Notes: generated by a model not told the origin, from the sequence alone. A stretch of DNA of 64,000 nt from Streptomyces sp. ISL-96 (GCF_018614035.1 NZ_JAGGPA010000007.1:1-64000), one strand, 5' to 3'. Numbered from the stretch's first letter, positions 51,211-60,267 are shown. Made by a program: numbers and translations.

Positions 51211-51604
51211 GCGTGGTCCGTTCCTGATCGCACTGCGACTGGTGAGTGCCGCTCTGACCGCGGCGATGGGCGCGATCCACCTCTACCTCTGGGACGACGG
51301 CGGCTACCGGGACCTGGCCACCATCGGCGTGCTCTTCCTGCTCAACGCCATCGGCAGCGCCCTGCTGACCTTCTCGCTGCTGGCCTTCCCCACGCGTTAC
51401 GTCGCCGCTCCGGCCGCCCTCGGAGTGCTCTTCACGGCCGGCACGCTGGCCGCGCTGGTCATCAGCCTCACCATCGGCCTGTTCGGCTTCGTGGAGTCCC
51501 TCGACGCAGAACTGGTGTGGCCGACCATCACCGTCGAATCGGCAGGGGTGGTGGCCCTGACGGCGCTGACCCTGCTGGCGTACGGCCTGAGGCATCGCCG
51601 TTGA
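51200..51604 (+). CDS. Small integral membrane protein, four predicted helices
   Basis: A 134-aa hydrophobic protein with helices at about residues 12-30, 38-60, 65-90 and 105-130. There is no recognised family motif; it resembles small actinomycete membrane proteins of unknown function. The ATG 51200 overlaps the cupredoxin gene end, so the two are co-translated and may work together at the membrane (inference). Confidence 0.8.
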   Translation: MATERGPFLIALRLVSAALTAAMGAIHLYLWDDGGYRDLATIGVLFLLNAIGSALLTFSLLAFPTRYVAAPAALGVLFTAGTLAALVISLTIGLFGFVESLDAELVWPTITVESAGVVALTALTLLAYGLRHRR

Positions 51605-51623
51605 AGACCCCGCCGCAAACGGG

Positions 51624-52451
51624 TCAGGGGGCGGCGGCTCCGGTCCGTCCGTACACCTGCTTGCCGAGCCACTGTCCGCCGTCCACCGTCAGGCACTCGC
51701 CCGTCACGTACGACGCCCGCTCACCCAGCAGGAACAGCGACGCGTCCGCGATCTCGGCCGGCGCCGCGAAGCGGCCGGCGGGAACGGTCGCGAGCACCTC
51801 GGCCCGCGCCTCGTCCGTCGCCCACAGCGCGGCGCCCGCACCCGCGGTCTCCGTCGGGCCCGGTGCGATGCAGTTGAGCCGGATACCGAGCGGGGCGAGC
51901 TCGACCGCGAGCGTACGCGTCATGGCGAGGACCCCGGCCTTCGCGGCGGCCGAATGGACGGTGCCCGGATGGCCGTGCCAGGCGTACGTCGCGATCACCG
52001 AGAGCACCGAACCGCCGGTGCCCTGGTCGCGGAGCTGCCTCGCGACGGCGCGGGTGCAGTAGTACGAGCCGTTCAGGACGATGTCGACGACCGCGCGCCA
52101 GCCGTTCGGACTGATGTCGATGCCGGGCGCGACGAAGTTGCCCGCGGCGTTGTTGACCAGGCCGTCCAGCTGACCGAAACGGCTCGTGGCGGCCGCGACG
52201 AGCGCGTCGACGGCCGCCGGGTCCCGTACGTCCGTCGGCACGGCGAGGGCCTGGCCGCCCTCCTTCTCGATCAGGGCGACCGTTTCCTCCAGCTTCAGGG
52301 GTGTGCGTCCCGCGACGACGACCCGGGCGTCCGCCGCGCCGAGGGCGAGGGCGATCGCACGGCCGATGCCGCTGCCGCCACCGGTCACGATGTACGTACG
52401 CCCGGCGAACTCGGAACCACTGGCGCCCTTCGTCTTACTCACCTTGGTCAT
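51624..52451 (-). CDS. SDR oxidoreductase of the 2,4-dienoyl-CoA reductase (DECR1) type
   Basis: A 275-aa short-chain dehydrogenase with the NADP-binding YIVTGGGSGIGRAI and the NNAAGN motif. The classical YxxxK is replaced by S167-A-A-A-K171, with a Tyr at 156 (ATYAWHG). That Tyr-x10-Ser-x3-Lys spacing is the active site of DECR1-type 2,4-dienoyl-CoA reductases (human Tyr199, Ser210, Lys214). The enzyme likely reduces dienoyl-CoA in unsaturated fatty-acid oxidation. It is the last gene of a five-gene catabolic operon and overlaps the preceding stop by 4 bp. Confidence 0.85.
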   Translation of the reverse strand: MTKVSKTKGASGSEFAGRTYIVTGGGSGIGRAIALALGAADARVVVAGRTPLKLEETVALIEKEGGQALAVPTDVRDPAAVDALVAAATSRFGQLDGLVNNAAGNFVAPGIDISPNGWRAVVDIVLNGSYYCTRAVARQLRDQGTGGSVLSVIATYAWHGHPGTVHSAAAKAGVLAMTRTLAVELAPLGIRLNCIAPGPTETAGAGAALWATDEARAEVLATVPAGRFAAPAEIADASLFLLGERASYVTGECLTVDGGQWLGKQVYGRTGAAAP

Positions 52452-54544
52452 CGGATCACTCCATGCGCATCGAGGGCGATCGCGCCGCCCGGGTGGACCA
52501 GCAGGGGATTGACTTCGAGCGCGGACAGCTCCGGATGCTCCGCGCCGGCCCGCGCGAGCGCGCACAGGGCGGCGGCGGCCGCGTCCAGATGTACGGGCGG
52601 CGAACCGCGCCAGCCGGTCAGCAGCCGGGCGTGGCGCAGCGACAGCAGCAGCTCGCGGGCGCGGCCGGGCGTGAGCGGTGCGAGTGCGACGGCCGTGACG
52701 GCGAGGAGTTCGGCGGTGACTCCGCCGATGCCGACCATGGCGACCGGACCGAAGGCAGGGTCGCGCCGTACGCCGGCGATGAGTTCGACGGCGTACGGGG
52801 GAGAGGCCATCGCCTCCACGGCGTAGCGGGCGGCGCCGGTGGTGGCCCGCATCCGGGCGAAGGCGGCGCGCAGCCGGCCCTCGTCGCCGATGCCGAGGGC
52901 GACGCCGCCCGCCTCCGTCTTGTGGGCCAGGCCCATCGCCTTGAGGGCGAGGGGGTAGCCGGTGCGGTGCGCGGCGTCGGCCGCCTCGTCGGCGGTCGTC
53001 ACGAAGCCGGCCACCGGGAAGGTGAGGCCGTACGAGGCGAGCAGCTCACGCACGGTTTCGTAGCCGCCGTCGGGCACGGTGAACGAGGCCGGAGGCGGCG
53101 ACGAGGGTGGAGCCGCCACGACGGCAGCGTGCAGCCGGGCCGTCCCGGCGAGGGCGGTGGCGGCCTGCTCGATCCGCTCGTACACGGGCACGGCGTGCGC
53201 GCGCAGTACGGCGAGGGCGGGGGAGTCGCGTGCCATGGTGTGCACGACGAGCCGGCGCCCGGACTCCCGTGCCGCTGCCGTGAGTTCACGGGCGACTTCG
53301 CACTCCGCGTCCGCCTGGGTGGGGTTGGCGGTGGCGTAGTCGCCGAAGTACCCGGTGAGGACGACGGCGTCTGCGTCCCCGCCGGACAGCAACGCGCGTG
53401 CGATACGGGCATAGTTGGCCAGATCCGCCTCGCCGGCCCCGGCGAGATCGACGGGGTTGCCGCAGGCCGCACCGGTCGGCAGATGAGCGGCGACCTCGCG
53501 CGCGGTGCGGGCGGAGAGCCCGGGCACCTCAAGCCCACGCGCCACCAACGCATCGGCGGCCAGGGCCCCCTGCCCCCCACTGTCCCCAACGACCCCAACC
53601 CGCAGACCACGCCGCGAACCCTGCGCGTCCCCCAAACCCCCCTCCACCGGCGGTCGCAGCGCCGATCTCCGCGCGGGCGCCGCCAGTAGACATATCGCCG
53701 TGTCGACCAGCTCGCCCGCCGTGTCCAGCAGCAAGGCCCCCGCGTCGCGGCACACCGCCTCCACCGTCGCGCGGGCGCTGACCAGGGCTCCGGTGTGGGA
53801 GGCCGCCGCGCGCCCCGAGGCTTCGCTGCGGCCTACCGTCAGCAGCAGCACCGGTTTGCCCGCCGCGTGGGCCGCGGTCAGGGTGCGGGCCAGGCGGCGG
53901 CCGTCGCGGAAGTCCTCGACGTACGCCGCCACGATCCGGGTCGGGCCGTGCCCGATCAGCGCGTCCAGCGCGTCCGCCGCGTCGATGTCGCGCTGGTTGC
54001 CGAGCGACACGAAGCGCGAGAAGCCCTGACCGGCGCGGGCCAGCAGCCTGCCGATCTCCAGTGCCAGATTGCCGCTCTGCGAGACGAGGCCCACCGCACC
54101 CGCCGGGAAATCGCCCCAGCTCAGGCGTAGTGCGGTCGTCGTGTCCACCACGCCCATGCAGTTGGGGCCCAGCAGCCGGGCCCCGCCCCCGGTGACCAGG
54201 GAGGCGAGTGCACGCTCCTCGTCCGCGCTCGTACCGCCGGACGTGATGACCGTGAAGCAGCGGGCCCCCGCCGCCAGGCCCTCGACCACCAGGGGCCTCA
54301 CCTGACGCGGAGGTACGGCGACGACCACGTGCTCCGGCGGGTCCGGCAGGCCGTCCAGGCCGGGCAGGAAGGGCACGCCGTGCAGTGCGCCGCCGCGCCG
54401 GTTCACCAGGTGGACCGTACGACGATCACGTCCTTCGAGGGCCCCGGCGGCCAGCCAGTACCCCCACTTCCCCGGGTTGGCGGAAGCGCCGACGACGGCG
54501 ACGGATCCGGGGTCGAAGAGCGCGTCCAGACCGGTGCGCGTCAC
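52448..54544 (-). CDS. Acetate--CoA ligase family (NDP-forming acyl-CoA synthetase)
   Basis: A 698-aa single-chain alpha-beta fusion. In order: CoA-binding domain (SVAVVGASANPGKWGYW), succinyl-CoA synthetase-like domains (LLGPNCMGVVDTTT, SQSGNLALEIGR, the phosphohistidine-region ASHTGAL) and a C-terminal ATP-grasp domain (YPLALKAMGLAHKTEAGGVAL). It activates short or branched acids to CoA thioesters, or runs in reverse to make ATP. The GTG start (complement of 54542-54544) overlaps the dehydrogenase stop (GTGA). Operon position suggests acyl-CoA products feed the dehydrogenase and reductase. Confidence 0.9.
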   Translation of the reverse strand: MTRTGLDALFDPGSVAVVGASANPGKWGYWLAAGALEGRDRRTVHLVNRRGGALHGVPFLPGLDGLPDPPEHVVVAVPPRQVRPLVVEGLAAGARCFTVITSGGTSADEERALASLVTGGGARLLGPNCMGVVDTTTALRLSWGDFPAGAVGLVSQSGNLALEIGRLLARAGQGFSRFVSLGNQRDIDAADALDALIGHGPTRIVAAYVEDFRDGRRLARTLTAAHAAGKPVLLLTVGRSEASGRAAASHTGALVSARATVEAVCRDAGALLLDTAGELVDTAICLLAAPARRSALRPPVEGGLGDAQGSRRGLRVGVVGDSGGQGALAADALVARGLEVPGLSARTAREVAAHLPTGAACGNPVDLAGAGEADLANYARIARALLSGGDADAVVLTGYFGDYATANPTQADAECEVARELTAAARESGRRLVVHTMARDSPALAVLRAHAVPVYERIEQAATALAGTARLHAAVVAAPPSSPPPASFTVPDGGYETVRELLASYGLTFPVAGFVTTADEAADAAHRTGYPLALKAMGLAHKTEAGGVALGIGDEGRLRAAFARMRATTGAARYAVEAMASPPYAVELIAGVRRDPAFGPVAMVGIGGVTAELLAVTAVALAPLTPGRARELLLSLRHARLLTGWRGSPPVHLDAAAAALCALARAGAEHPELSALEVNPLLVHPGGAIALDAHGVIR

Positions 54545-55725
54545 CTGTACCACCCGAACCGCTCCCCGATCACCGGCAGCCGGTCCGCGACGATCGCGTG
54601 CGCCGCGGCGCGCGGCGTCGTGCCGTCCGCCTCGGCCCGTGCCAGCATCTGGTCGATCAGCGCGCGCATCGAGCGCCGCGTGTACGCGAACGCCTCGTCC
54701 GCGTCGGCGCCGATGTCGCCGAAGAGGGTCCACCACCACCAGGCGTTCGTACCGGAGTTGACGACGACGTCCGGCAGGACGCTCACCCCGCGTTCCGCCA
54801 GCAGCAGCTCCGCGTCCGGCAGCACCGGCATGTTGGCCGCCTCGACGATCCAGCGGGCGGCGGCGCCGACGCGCTCCTGGTTCGTGGCATCGACCGCGTA
54901 CGAGACAGCCGCCGGAATCAGCACCTCCGCCTCTGCCGACAGCCAGGCGTCGCCCGGCAGTTCGAGGTCCCCGGCGCGCAGCACGCCCCGGTCCACCGCG
55001 CCGTAGGCGTCGCGCGCGCCGAGCAGCGCTTCGACGTCCAGCCCGTCCGGGTTGGCGACGGTGCCCTTCACATCGGCCACGGCGACGATCTTCAGCCCCG
55101 CCCGGGACAGGAAGCGGGCCGTCGCGCCGCCCATCGTGCCGAGGCCCTGCACGGAGACACGCGTCCCCTCGTACGCGACCCCGGCCCGGTCGAGCGCCGC
55201 GAGCACCGACTCGGCGACCCCGCAGCCGCCGACCAACTCGTCGAGCCCGATGCCGTCGACCTCGACGGCGAACGCGTCGGCGAGCCGCCGCCGCGCCGCG
55301 CCCTCGTCGTCGAGCAGCGGATAGACGGCCTGGATGGAGGAGACGAGACCGGCCTCGGCGGCGGCCTTGTCGACGATGTCCTGGCTCAGGCCGAGGTCTT
55401 CCCCAGTGGTCCAGAAGTTCTCGATGTGCGGCCGCATGGCCCGCAGGTAGCGCACCAGGATGCCGTACGCCTCGGGGTCCCGCGGGTCGCAGTCGATGCC
55501 GCCCTTGGCGCCGCCGAGCGGGATGTAACGGCCCTCCGCGTTGTAGTGGAGGGCCTCCTTCATCGTCATGCCACGGGCCAGTCCGGCGACCTCGTCGAGC
55601 GTGCAGCCCGCCCGCATGCGCAGGCCGCCGCTGGACACGCCGCGTACGAGCCGGTCGACGACCAGGAAGCCCCGGCGCCCTGTGACGTGATCGGTCCAAG
55701 TCTGCGAGATTAGGGGGGCGTTCAT
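54541..55725 (-). CDS. Glu/Leu/Phe/Val dehydrogenase
   Basis: A 394-aa amino-acid dehydrogenase. Its N-terminal domain has TMKEALHYNAEGRYIPLGGA followed by KGGIDCDP, holding the substrate lysine. The NAD domain has RVSVQGLGTMGGATARFLSR. The C-terminal VVNSGTNAWWWWTLFGD segment is unusual for its run of four Trp. It deaminates an amino acid to its oxo acid. The Gly-Gly-Ala-Lys form of the lysine motif is slightly atypical. It overlaps the TPP enzyme gene by 4 bp. Confidence 0.88.
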   Translation of the reverse strand: MNAPLISQTWTDHVTGRRGFLVVDRLVRGVSSGGLRMRAGCTLDEVAGLARGMTMKEALHYNAEGRYIPLGGAKGGIDCDPRDPEAYGILVRYLRAMRPHIENFWTTGEDLGLSQDIVDKAAAEAGLVSSIQAVYPLLDDEGAARRRLADAFAVEVDGIGLDELVGGCGVAESVLAALDRAGVAYEGTRVSVQGLGTMGGATARFLSRAGLKIVAVADVKGTVANPDGLDVEALLGARDAYGAVDRGVLRAGDLELPGDAWLSAEAEVLIPAAVSYAVDATNQERVGAAARWIVEAANMPVLPDAELLLAERGVSVLPDVVVNSGTNAWWWWTLFGDIGADADEAFAYTRRSMRALIDQMLARAEADGTTPRAAAHAIVADRLPVIGERFGWYR

Positions 55726-57368
55726 ACGGTGGTCTCCTCGGGAACGGTGATGACGGTCGGACCGGGGGTCTTCAGCGCCCGCGCCAGCGCGTCGGCGAGC
55801 GCGCCGGGGGACGCGGCGTGCGTGCCCCCGCCGCCGTACGCACGGCACAGCGCCGGCAGGTCGACGCGCGGCAGGTCGACGCGCGGCAGGTCGACGGCGG
55901 TCGGCGTGTCGCCGCGGGCCTTCATCTCGTCGCGGATCTCGCCGTACCCGCCGTTGTCGAACACGACGACGGGCAGCGGCAGTCCGAGCTGCGTGGCGGT
56001 CGCCAGCTCCTGCACGGTGAACTGCAGCCCGCCGTCGCCGCTCAGCGCGACGACCTGCCGCCCGGGATACGCCGACTTCGCGCCGATGGCGGCGGGCAGG
56101 GCGTATCCGAGGGTGCCGAAGCCGGTCGGATGGAGGTAGCGGCCACGGGGGCCGACGGGCAGGTGCGGGATCGCGCCGTAGTAGCAGCACTGCGCGCTGT
56201 CCGAGGTGATGACGGCGTCCTCGTCCAGCACGTTACGGATCGCGCGCAGGTACGGAATCCACCGTGCGTCCCGGGCAGCCGTCTCCGCGTCCCGCTCGCC
56301 GCGCAGCGCCGCGACGGCGCTGTTCACGGTGGCCCGGCTCGCAAGGCGCTGTCCGGCGGTGGCCTTCCGCAGTGCCCGGAGCGAGTCGCGCGCGTCGCCC
56401 ACGAGGGCCACGTCCGCGGGCATTGCGGCGTACATCTGCGCCGGGTCCACATCCACCCTGATCAGCGTCCCGCCGAGGGCGGACGGCGGCGCGGACCACA
56501 GGTCCGACTCGGCGAGCTCGGTCCCGACGGCCAGGACCACATCGCAGTCGGTCAACGCCTTCTGTACGGACGGACTGTGCAGCGAGACGCCGAGCGACAG
56601 TGGGTGGGACTCGTCGACAATCCCCTTGCCGTTGGCCGTGGTCACGACGAACGCGCCCAGTTCCTCGGCGAGCGCGCGGCACGCCGCCGCCGCGCCCCTG
56701 GCGCCGCCGCCGAGAACCAGCGCCGGCCGACGAGCCGCCAGCAGGGCAGCGGCGGCCTCCCGCACGGGCTCGGCGCCGGGCCGCCGCTCGGCGGACGGCG
56801 GCGCCAGACGTACGCCGCCCACCCGCTCCGCGGCTTCCAGCAGGTCCAGCGGTACTTCGATGTGTACGGGGCGGGGGCGTTCGGTGCGAAAGAGCGTGAA
56901 GGCCCGTGCGACCGCCGCACCGATCTCCTCGACGGTCGACACCCGGTGGCTGAAGGCGGCGACCCCGCGCAGCGCCTCCGTCTGGCTCCGCATCTCGTGC
57001 AGCATGCCCGTCGGCTGCCGGGGGTGGCGCAGCGGCATGCCCGGCGAGACGATCAGCAGCGGCACACTGTCCGAGTACGCCTGGCCGGCCGCCGCCGCGA
57101 TGTTGAGCAGGGCGGGCCCGGTGGTGGTGACGGCGACGCCGGGGCCGCCGGTGACCCGGGCGAAGGCGTCGGCGGCGTACCCCGCCCCCTGCTCATGCCG
57201 GGGCGTCACATGCCGGATGCCGTACGGCTCCAGATGCCGGTAGATCTCCAGGTTGTGCGTGCCGGGGATGCCGAACGCCATGCGGGCGCCGTGCGCGGCC
57301 AGCGCCCTGACCAGGGCTTCGCCGCCGGTCATCGCGGCCTCGGGGCCGTAGCGCCCGTGGGATGTCAC
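55722..57368 (-). CDS. Thiamine-diphosphate-dependent enzyme (acetolactate-synthase-like)
   Basis: A ~548-aa enzyme with the three usual domains. The N-terminal PYR domain has the catalytic Glu in TPRHEQGAGYAADAFARV. The central domain binds cofactor or is vestigial. The C-terminal PP domain has the TPP motif VALSGDGGLQFTVQELATA ending in a FDNGGYGEI Asn. It probably decarboxylates or ligates 2-oxo acids, perhaps those made by the adjacent dehydrogenase. The start is uncertain: GTG 57368 (just after the acyl-CoA dehydrogenase stop) or ATG 57332 (MTGGEALV), which better matches the family N-terminus. Confidence 0.85.
   Translation of the reverse strand: MTSHGRYGPEAAMTGGEALVRALAAHGARMAFGIPGTHNLEIYRHLEPYGIRHVTPRHEQGAGYAADAFARVTGGPGVAVTTTGPALLNIAAAAGQAYSDSVPLLIVSPGMPLRHPRQPTGMLHEMRSQTEALRGVAAFSHRVSTVEEIGAAVARAFTLFRTERPRPVHIEVPLDLLEAAERVGGVRLAPPSAERRPGAEPVREAAAALLAARRPALVLGGGARGAAAACRALAEELGAFVVTTANGKGIVDESHPLSLGVSLHSPSVQKALTDCDVVLAVGTELAESDLWSAPPSALGGTLIRVDVDPAQMYAAMPADVALVGDARDSLRALRKATAGQRLASRATVNSAVAALRGERDAETAARDARWIPYLRAIRNVLDEDAVITSDSAQCCYYGAIPHLPVGPRGRYLHPTGFGTLGYALPAAIGAKSAYPGRQVVALSGDGGLQFTVQELATATQLGLPLPVVVFDNGGYGEIRDEMKARGDTPTAVDLPRVDLPRVDLPALCRAYGGGGTHAASPGALADALARALKTPGPTVITVPEETTV
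55855..55895. repeat. 15-bp tandem repeat within the TPP enzyme gene
   Basis: ggcaggtcgacgcgc occurs twice in full (55855-55869, 55870-55884), plus a third 11-bp partial copy. It encodes VDLPRVDLPRVDLP in the protein near the TPP-binding domain, an in-frame expansion. Confidence 0.9.
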
Positions 57369-57384
57369 CCCTCGCGCTGCCACC

Positions 57385-58542
57385 TCAGACGCTCCGCGAG
57401 ATGACCAGGCGCATGATGTCCGAGGTTCCCTCTTCGATCTCTTCGAGCCTCGCGTCACGCATCCACTGCTCGACCGGGTACTCGCGCGAGTACCCCCAGC
57501 CGCCCAGTGTCTGGACGGCTGCCCAGGTGCAGTACGCCGCCGTCTCCGAGGCCGTCAGCTTCGCCATCGCCGCCTCGGCCGTCGCGTCGAGCCCCGCGTC
57601 GAGGCGCTTGGCGGCCCGCCAGGTCATCAGCCGCGCCTGCTCGATGCGCGTGCGCATGTCGGCGAGCCGGAACGCCACCGCCTGGTGCTCGATGATCGGC
57701 TTGCCGAACTGCTGCCGGGTCTTCGCGTAGTCGCGGGCGTATTCGTACGCCGCCCTGGCGACGCCCGTCGCGGCCGCGCCCAGCACGGCGCGCGAGATGT
57801 CGAACGTACGCATTAGTCCGCTGAAGCCCTGCCCCTCGTCGCCGAGGCGGTCGGCCTCGGGAACGAAGGCGTCCGCGAAGAAGATCTCGCGGCAGACGAT
57901 CGCGCGCTGTCCCATCTTGCGCATCGGCTCTCCGAACACTACCCCCGGCGTGTCCTTGCGGAACAGGAACGCCGTCACGCCGCGCGAGCGCTGCGAGGGG
58001 TCGGTCTTGGCGAAGACGACGTACTGCTCGGCCTCTCCGGCGTTGGAGATCCACGACTTCTGGCCGTTGACGCGGTAGCCGCCGGCGGTGCGCGTCGCCG
58101 TCGTGACGATGGAGGCGGCGTCGGAGCCCGAGCCGGGTTCGGTGGTCGCCAGGGACGTCATCGGAGTGTCGGGCCCGGTGAGCGGGGTCAGCCATTCGCG
58201 CTTCTGCTCGGGGCTGCCCAGTTCCATCAGGGGGTCGGCGAAGAAGCCGTTCGAGCAGAGCAGATTCCCGATGCCGAGGTCCCCGACGCACAGCTCTTCC
58301 TGGACGAGGCACTGGGTGAAGACATCGGTGAAACCGCCGCCTCCGTACTCCGCCGGGAGCATGAATCCGGTGATGCCGACCTTGGCGGCCTTGCGCCACA
58401 GGTCCCAGGGCGTCTCGGTGTCCGCCTCGTCCACGGCGCGCGCCCGGGGCCTGATCTCCTCACGCGCGAAGGTACGGGTGAGGTCGACGATGTCGCGCTG
58501 CTCCGCGTTGAGCGGAACGAGCTCGGTGGGGAGGTCGGACAT
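57385..58542 (-). CDS. Acyl-CoA dehydrogenase
   Basis: A 385-aa FAD-dependent acyl-CoA dehydrogenase. The mid-region TTEPGSGSDAASI and VNGQKSWISNAGEA belong to FAD binding. The C-terminal helical domain carries QTLGGWGYSREYPVEQWMRD and the EEGTSDIMRLVISR signature with the catalytic Glu region. It is the first gene of the five-gene operon. Two near-identical 18-bp candidate operators lie 43 and 99 bp upstream of its ATG (58542), suggesting TetR/FadR-type control. Confidence 0.93.
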   Translation of the reverse strand: MSDLPTELVPLNAEQRDIVDLTRTFAREEIRPRARAVDEADTETPWDLWRKAAKVGITGFMLPAEYGGGGFTDVFTQCLVQEELCVGDLGIGNLLCSNGFFADPLMELGSPEQKREWLTPLTGPDTPMTSLATTEPGSGSDAASIVTTATRTAGGYRVNGQKSWISNAGEAEQYVVFAKTDPSQRSRGVTAFLFRKDTPGVVFGEPMRKMGQRAIVCREIFFADAFVPEADRLGDEGQGFSGLMRTFDISRAVLGAAATGVARAAYEYARDYAKTRQQFGKPIIEHQAVAFRLADMRTRIEQARLMTWRAAKRLDAGLDATAEAAMAKLTASETAAYCTWAAVQTLGGWGYSREYPVEQWMRDARLEEIEEGTSDIMRLVISRSV

Positions 58543-58584
58543 GGGTGCCTCCAGGCACGACGGCGGTGTCGCAACGGTGGATTA

Positions 58585-58602
58585 ACTGAACCGTCAGTCA
58601 GT
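58585..58602. promoter_or_regulatory. Candidate operator 1 upstream of the acyl-CoA dehydrogenase gene
   Basis: ACTGAACCGTCAGTCAGT: ACTGA and TCAGT arms around 8 bp. 16 of 18 positions match operator 2. Confidence 0.6.
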
Positions 58603-58640
58603 ATCTGGAGCCGGAAGCGCCCGTGTCAACGAGATCTGTT

Positions 58641-58658
58641 ACTGAACCGCCAATCAGT
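58641..58658. promoter_or_regulatory. Candidate operator 2 upstream of the acyl-CoA dehydrogenase gene
   Basis: ACTGAACCGCCAATCAGT, the same dyad as operator 1, 56 bp further from the dehydrogenase gene. It is on the MBL-fold gene side of the 262-bp intergenic region, which otherwise holds a possible CATAAT -10 at 58769-58774. Confidence 0.6.
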
Positions 58659-58804
58659 TCAGGCCATGCTCCGCCGCTGTTCCCGGCCGCGCGCCGCACC
58701 CCGCCTCGTACGCCGTCCCGACCCCACTCCCGTAATCACCCCGTTCCCGCGCTGTCGTACCCGGCGCTCATAATGGGCAAAGACACTGAGCCCCTGGAGG
58801 TCCT

Positions 58805-60040
58805 GTGACCGGCGCTGACGCTCTGCTCCCGCTGCGCTCCCGGCTGCGCTCGCTGCGGACCGCCGGCTTCGGCGCGGATCCGGCGGGGGAGCGGATGGAG
58901 CGAATCCGCCGCTCACCCAACTTCGCCGACGGCGTCTTCCAGAACCCGGTGGGCGCGCGGACCAGACCTTCGGCGTCGACGCTCGAACTGGCGAAGGTGT
59001 ACTTCCGCAAGGAGGAGCGCCGCCGCAGGGCGCCGGCCGGCCCCGTACCTCTCCACGCCACGACCCTCACCGACCTGGCCGAGCCGCCCGCCACCGGACT
59101 GCGCCTCACCTGGATGGGCCATTCGAGCGTGCTCGCCGAGATCGACGGGCGGCGCGTGCTCTTCGATCCGGTGTGGGGCGAGCGCTGCTCCCCCTTCTCC
59201 TTCGCCGGGCCCAAACGGCTGCACCCCGTTCCCCTGCCCCTGGCGTCGCTCGGCCCGCTGGACGCCGTCGTCATCTCCCACGACCACTACGACCACCTCG
59301 ACATGCCTACGATCCGGGCGCTCGCCGGCACCCGTACGGCCTTCGCGGCGCCGCTCGGCGTCGGAGCCCACCTCGAACGCTGGGGCGTACCCGCCGACCG
59401 CGTGCACGAGCTGGACTGGAACGACACGGTGAAGATCGCCGGGCTCGCCCTGACCGCGACCCCGGCCCGCCACTTCTGCGGCCGCGGCCTGCGCAACCAG
59501 CAGCACACGCTCTGGGCGTCCTGGGTCGTCACGGGACCGGAGCACCGGATCTACCACAGCGGCGACACCGGCTACTTCGAAGGCTTCAAGGACATCGGCG
59601 CCGAGCACGGCCCGTTCGACGCCACCATGATCCAGATCGGTGCGTACAGCGAGTACTGGCCCGACATCCACATGACGCCCGCAGAGGGCATCCAGGCGCA
59701 CCTGGACCTCCAGGGCGGCCCCTCGGCCGGTCCGTCGAGCGGCCCGATGCTGCCGATCCACTGGGGTACGTTCAACCTCGCCCCGCACCCGTGGTCCGAA
59801 CCGGCCGAGGGCACCGTCAAGGCAGCCGCCGACACGGGAGCCCGGCTCGCGCTGCCGCGCCCCGGCGAGCCCTTCGAACCCTCGGCGCGAGCCCTCCCGT
59901 CCGCGCCGTGGTGGCGCGCGGTCGCCGGGGGGCCGGCGGTGGGCCGTACGGGCGGCGGCATGCCCGCCGCCCCCGGGCGGAAGGTGGACTCCGGCCGCAT
60001 CGCGGGAACCGGCGAACCGGAGACCGCGCCCGCTGTTTAG
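58805..60040 (+). CDS. Metallo-beta-lactamase-fold hydrolase (UlaG/NAPE-PLD-like)
   Basis: A 411-aa hydrolase. The N-terminal ~100 residues precede a metal-site domain with TWMGHSSVLAEIDG, the HxHxDH motif VVISHDHYDHLD, later ATPARHFCGRGL, YHSGDTGYFEG (metal Asp) and MLPIHWGTFNLAPHPW (metal His). The layout resembles NAPE-PLD/UlaG-type lactonases and phosphodiesterases. The C-terminal ~80 residues are low-complexity. The GTG start follows GGAGG. The substrate is unknown. Confidence 0.88.
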   Translation: MTGADALLPLRSRLRSLRTAGFGADPAGERMERIRRSPNFADGVFQNPVGARTRPSASTLELAKVYFRKEERRRRAPAGPVPLHATTLTDLAEPPATGLRLTWMGHSSVLAEIDGRRVLFDPVWGERCSPFSFAGPKRLHPVPLPLASLGPLDAVVISHDHYDHLDMPTIRALAGTRTAFAAPLGVGAHLERWGVPADRVHELDWNDTVKIAGLALTATPARHFCGRGLRNQQHTLWASWVVTGPEHRIYHSGDTGYFEGFKDIGAEHGPFDATMIQIGAYSEYWPDIHMTPAEGIQAHLDLQGGPSAGPSSGPMLPIHWGTFNLAPHPWSEPAEGTVKAAADTGARLALPRPGEPFEPSARALPSAPWWRAVAGGPAVGRTGGGMPAAPGRKVDSGRIAGTGEPETAPAV

Positions 60041-60267
60041 GGCCGCGGGAGCCATCGGTTTTTCGGTCGGTAGTACGAGGCGTCATACCAGAGCGGGACG
60101 CCGTGCGGGCAAGTTTGGCAACTGCGCGTCGATCATGAAAGGTTGCCGACTACTGTGAGTGCCCGGTGATCAACATGGGGCCACATCACCCAAGTTGAGC
60201 CCAGACCGACAGCGGTCGAACAGACGCAGTACGCCGATCCCTGGGGCCCCACGTACCGAGGACACTG

